Below are positions 61,570-64,000 of a stretch of 64,000 nt of DNA, in pieces (position 1 is the first letter of the stretch; every line of letters begins with the position of its first letter). The notes below the pieces were generated by a model. The model ran no database searches, had not been told where the DNA came from, and saw only the letters and a program-made list of their open reading frames with translations. Source of the stretch: CADEDH01 sp050330635. GTDB taxonomy: Bacteria > Actinomycetota > Acidimicrobiia > Acidimicrobiales > SZUA-35. A program made the position numbers and the translations under genes. Location of the stretch: contig JBHJNQ010000050.1 of the NCBI GenBank assembly GCA_050330635.1, positions 4,777 through 68,776 on the forward strand. Direction: 5' to 3'.

Positions 61570-62535
61570 TCAGGCCGTCGTCGAGGCCGTGCGGGCGAGG
61601 GCGATCACGGCGGCGAACCAGGCGGCGACGAGGACGACGGCCTCGACCCGGTAGACCCGCCGCAGCGTGACCATGGCGAACCAGGCGGCGACAGCCACGA
61701 GCACCATGACGGTGATCCCGACCGTGCGCAACCCCTCGTCGTCCACCGGGCCGGGGCCGAGCACGGCGATGAGGCCCCCGACGGCCAGGCTGTTGAACAT
61801 GTTCGAACCGAGCAGGTTGCCGATGATGAGGTCGGTCTCCCGCTTGCGGGCTGCCACCACGGCCGTCACCAGCTCCGGCAGCGACGTGCCGACGGCGACC
61901 AGGGTGAAGCCGACGAAGCCGCCGGTCACCCCGAGACGCTCGGCCACGGCGATCGCCCCCCACACGAGGAGCTGGGCCCCCACCACCGTGCCCGCCAGCC
62001 CGATGAGGGTACGACGGGCCTGGGCGCCGATGGCGAACGGACCCTCCTCGTGCAGGGTCTCGTGGGCACCGATGCCGCCCACCACCACCCACCCCAGGGC
62101 GACGACGAGGGCGACGAGGAGGATGACGCCATCGAGGCGGGTGAGGCCGCCGGAGGTGGTGTAGGCGAAGAGCAGCACGGCCAGGAGGGACAGGGGCGCC
62201 TCTCGGGTGAGCACCGGCCGGGACACGACGAGCGGCACGATGAACGCCGCCGCTCCCAGCACGAGCGAGAGGTTGGCCACGTTGCTGCCGACGATGTTGC
62301 CGAGTCCGAGATCGAGGTTGCCACCGGCCGCAGCCACGCCCGAGACGAGCAGCTCGGGGGCGCTCGTGCCGAAGCCGATGATGACCGCCCCCACCACCAC
62401 CGGGGAGATCCTGGCTGCGGCGGCCAGCCGGGCCGCACCCTCGACGAACTCGTCGGCGGCCCACGCCAGCAGGGCCACCCCCACCAGGAGCTCGATCAGG
62501 GCGACGAGGAGGGTCGGCTCGCTGAGGGTGTCCAC
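61570..62535 (-). CDS. Calcium/sodium antiporter (CaCA family)
   Basis: A 321-aa membrane protein with about ten helices and the two inverted CaCA repeats: GFGTSAPELLVSGVA with GNIVGSNVANLSLVLG, and AVGTSLPELVTAVVA with GNLLGSNMFNSLAVGG. These hold the ion-binding Glu and Asn residues. YrbG-like. GTG 62535 lies 9 nt after TAGTCT (62545-62550); TTG 62544 is an alternative. Confidence 0.93.
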   Translation of the reverse strand: MDTLSEPTLLVALIELLVGVALLAWAADEFVEGAARLAAAARISPVVVGAVIIGFGTSAPELLVSGVAAAGGNLDLGLGNIVGSNVANLSLVLGAAAFIVPLVVSRPVLTREAPLSLLAVLLFAYTTSGGLTRLDGVILLVALVVALGWVVVGGIGAHETLHEEGPFAIGAQARRTLIGLAGTVVGAQLLVWGAIAVAERLGVTGGFVGFTLVAVGTSLPELVTAVVAARKRETDLIIGNLLGSNMFNSLAVGGLIAVLGPGPVDDEGLRTVGITVMVLVAVAAWFAMVTLRRVYRVEAVVLVAAWFAAVIALARTASTTA

Positions 62536-62566
62536 CGCGGGCAAAGACTAGCGGCGCTGCGTTGGC

Positions 62567-64000
62567 TCAGGTCCTCGGCTCGTAGCCGGGGGGCGGAGCC
62601 AGTGCGGGGTCGAAGTCACCGTCGAAGTCACCGTCGTCGGCGTCGACGAAGTCGTCGGTGTCGTCGGTGTCGGTGTCGTCCCAGGCCAGGTCGTCGGCCC
62701 CATACGCGGTGTCGTCGGCGGCGGTGTCGACGTCGGGATCGGCCACCACCCGAAGCTGGGGGCGATCCCCGACGGGGGCCGGGCTGACGGGGGCCGGCCG
62801 ACGCTTGCGGTCGAGCCCCAGCTCGGGGTCGGGCTCCAGCTCGGGCTCGGTGATCGGGGGCAGGTTGTGCTTCGGGCCCCGGGGCTCGTAGGGCCGGGTG
62901 GCGGGGGCGGGTTCGGGGAACTGGAGGTCGGCCAGGGTCGTGCGCCTCGTCGGCGGCTCGTCGACGTCGGGCTGGGCCGACGGGGTGGGCGGACGGCGGG
63001 CCGCGGGGTGGTTCCCGCTCACCGCCGGCGGCACCGCCGGTGTCGGCGACACGGCCGGCGCCGGCGACGGGGCGGTGGCACCGGCACCCGTCGGCCACCG
63101 GCCGGCGTCGAGGTCCTGGGTGGTCATCAGCACCTCGCGGGGCTTGGAGCCGAGCGACGGCCCGACGACCCCCCGTTCCTCCAGCAGGTCCATCAGCCGA
63201 CCGGCCCGGGCGAAACCGACCCGGAGCTTGCGCTGCAACATCGACGTCGAGCCGAGCTGCGACCGCACGATCAGCTCCATGGCCTGGAGCAGGAGCTCGT
63301 CGTCGTCCTCGTCGCCGGTGGAGCCGCCGGGTAGAGCGGCCCCAGCCTCGATGTCGTCCTCGCCGACGACCCGGCTGTCATAGAGCACGTCGGGGGCCTG
63401 GCCGATCCAGTGGTCGACAACGGTCTCCACCTCCTCCTCGGTGACCCACGCCCCCTGGAACCGGACCGGGGTGCTGGTGGTGCCGTCGTTGAGGAGGCCG
63501 TCGCCCCGACCGACGAGACGCTCGGCCCCCGGCTGATCGAGGACGACCCGGCTGTCGGTGAGGCTGGCCACGGCGAAGGCCAGGCGGGCCGGGACGTTGG
63601 CCTTGATGAGGCCGGTGATGACGTTGGTCGACGGCCGCTGGGTGGCGATCACGAGGTGGATGCCGACGGCCCGGGCCTTCTGTGCGATACGGCAGATCGA
63701 CTCCTCGACGTCGCGGGCCGCCACCATCATCAGGTCGGCCAGCTCGTCGAGCACGATCAGGATGTAGCTCAGCTTCTGGTACTCGCCGCCACCCTGGTCG
63801 AGCGGTAGCCGCGGTTCGAGGCGTCCCTCGTCGACGGCGCGGTTGTAGCCGTCGAGGTCTCGCACCCCGACCTCTTCCAGGAGGTCGTAGCGGCGTTCCA
63901 TCTCCCGCACCCCCCACGACAGGGCGTTGGCCGCCTTCTTCGGGTCGGTCACCACCTCGGTCAGCAGGTGGGGCAGGCGGGCGTACTGGGTGAGCTCCAC
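62567..64000 (-). CDS. ftsK: DNA translocase FtsK, C-terminal part (N-terminus beyond window)
   Basis: The last 477 codons of FtsK, which pumps chromosomal DNA through the division septum. Seen here are the end of the motor domain (ILIVLDELADLMM Walker B, IATQRPSTNVITG) and the gamma DNA-reading domain (LLQAMELIVRSQLGSTSMLQ, FARAGRLMDLLEERG). Normally gamma ends the protein; here about 180 residues follow, Pro/Ala-rich then strongly Asp-rich, ending PPPGYEPRT. The gene continues past the right edge. Confidence 0.95.
   Translation of the reverse strand: MELTQYARLPHLLTEVVTDPKKAANALSWGVREMERRYDLLEEVGVRDLDGYNRAVDEGRLEPRLPLDQGGGEYQKLSYILIVLDELADLMMVAARDVEESICRIAQKARAVGIHLVIATQRPSTNVITGLIKANVPARLAFAVASLTDSRVVLDQPGAERLVGRGDGLLNDGTTSTPVRFQGAWVTEEEVETVVDHWIGQAPDVLYDSRVVGEDDIEAGAALPGGSTGDEDDDELLLQAMELIVRSQLGSTSMLQRKLRVGFARAGRLMDLLEERGVVGPSLGSKPREVLMTTQDLDAGRWPTGAGATAPSPAPAVSPTPAVPPAVSGNHPAARRPPTPSAQPDVDEPPTRRTTLADLQFPEPAPATRPYEPRGPKHNLPPITEPELEPDPELGLDRKRRPAPVSPAPVGDRPQLRVVADPDVDTAADDTAYGADDLAWDDTDTDDTDDFVDADDGDFDGDFDPALAPPPGYEPRT

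Overview
The window is a gene-dense stretch (about 58 protein genes, one tRNA) of a very GC-rich actinobacterial chromosome. Actinobacterial signs are two tiny ribosomal proteins (bS22 and bL37), SOS boxes of the CGAAC-N4-GTTCG type, damage promoters like the mycobacterial RecA-independent class, an F420-type luciferase-like oxidoreductase, B12-dependent NrdJ, and conserved actinobacterial gene order. A deep branch such as Acidimicrobiia is my inference and was not tested. I see no rRNA, insertion sequence, prophage or CRISPR array.

Layout. 1-7168 (minus): mfd (cut by the window edge), pth, rplY, prs, a reduced glmU-like gene and tRNA-Gln. 7271-13138: bS22, then ispE-rsmA-tatD, rmuC and a DUF937/BON/OmpA membrane protein. 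13366-18283: a molybdopterin oxidoreductase, S4 protein, rsmI and DUF192 gene joined by 4-nt overlaps, then ychF. 18369-24484: bL37, a DCC thiol protein, a phosphosugar mutase, a crotonase, an unknown protein, an EAL phosphodiesterase and an adenosine-kinase-like PfkB protein. 24590-31325: nrdJ with a 1-kb regulatory region, a RibD-like reductase, nrdR, a ChiZ/DivS-like LysM protein and lexA. 31429-42115: a ferritin-like protein, dapE, two small membrane proteins, dapC-hflX-dapF, miaA, an APH-like protein, a hydrolase and miaB. 42210-50973: a membrane EEP protein, the zwf-glucokinase-pgl operon, RNase Z, an MFS transporter and an orphan CoxL-like subunit. 51042-64000: a CBS-less IMPDH-like gene, recA, an SOS-adjacent lipoprotein, an LLM oxidoreductase, ilvE, cinA, pgsA, rimO, copC, an SMP-30 protein, a VOC protein, a Ca/Na antiporter and the C-terminal part of ftsK.

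How it fits together. The right half keeps a known actinobacterial order (ftsK...rimO-pgsA-cinA...recA...miaB-miaA-dapF-hflX...lexA-chiZ-nrdR), but recX is absent from its usual place after recA. The main regulatory story is DNA damage. recA has both a LexA-controlled promoter and a RecA-independent (PafBC-type) promoter. Matches to the same PafBC-type pattern precede rmuC, the chiZ-like gene and, in tandem, nrdJ, which suggests a coordinated damage regulon of repair, division control and dNTP supply. nrdJ also has a consensus-like promoter overlapped by candidate NrdR boxes about 490 nt upstream.

Two genome-style patterns run through the window. About fifteen genes have a TANNNT hexamer 6-9 nt before the start codon, as expected for leaderless mRNAs. 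Ten gene pairs overlap by exactly 4 nt, nine of them as GTGA.
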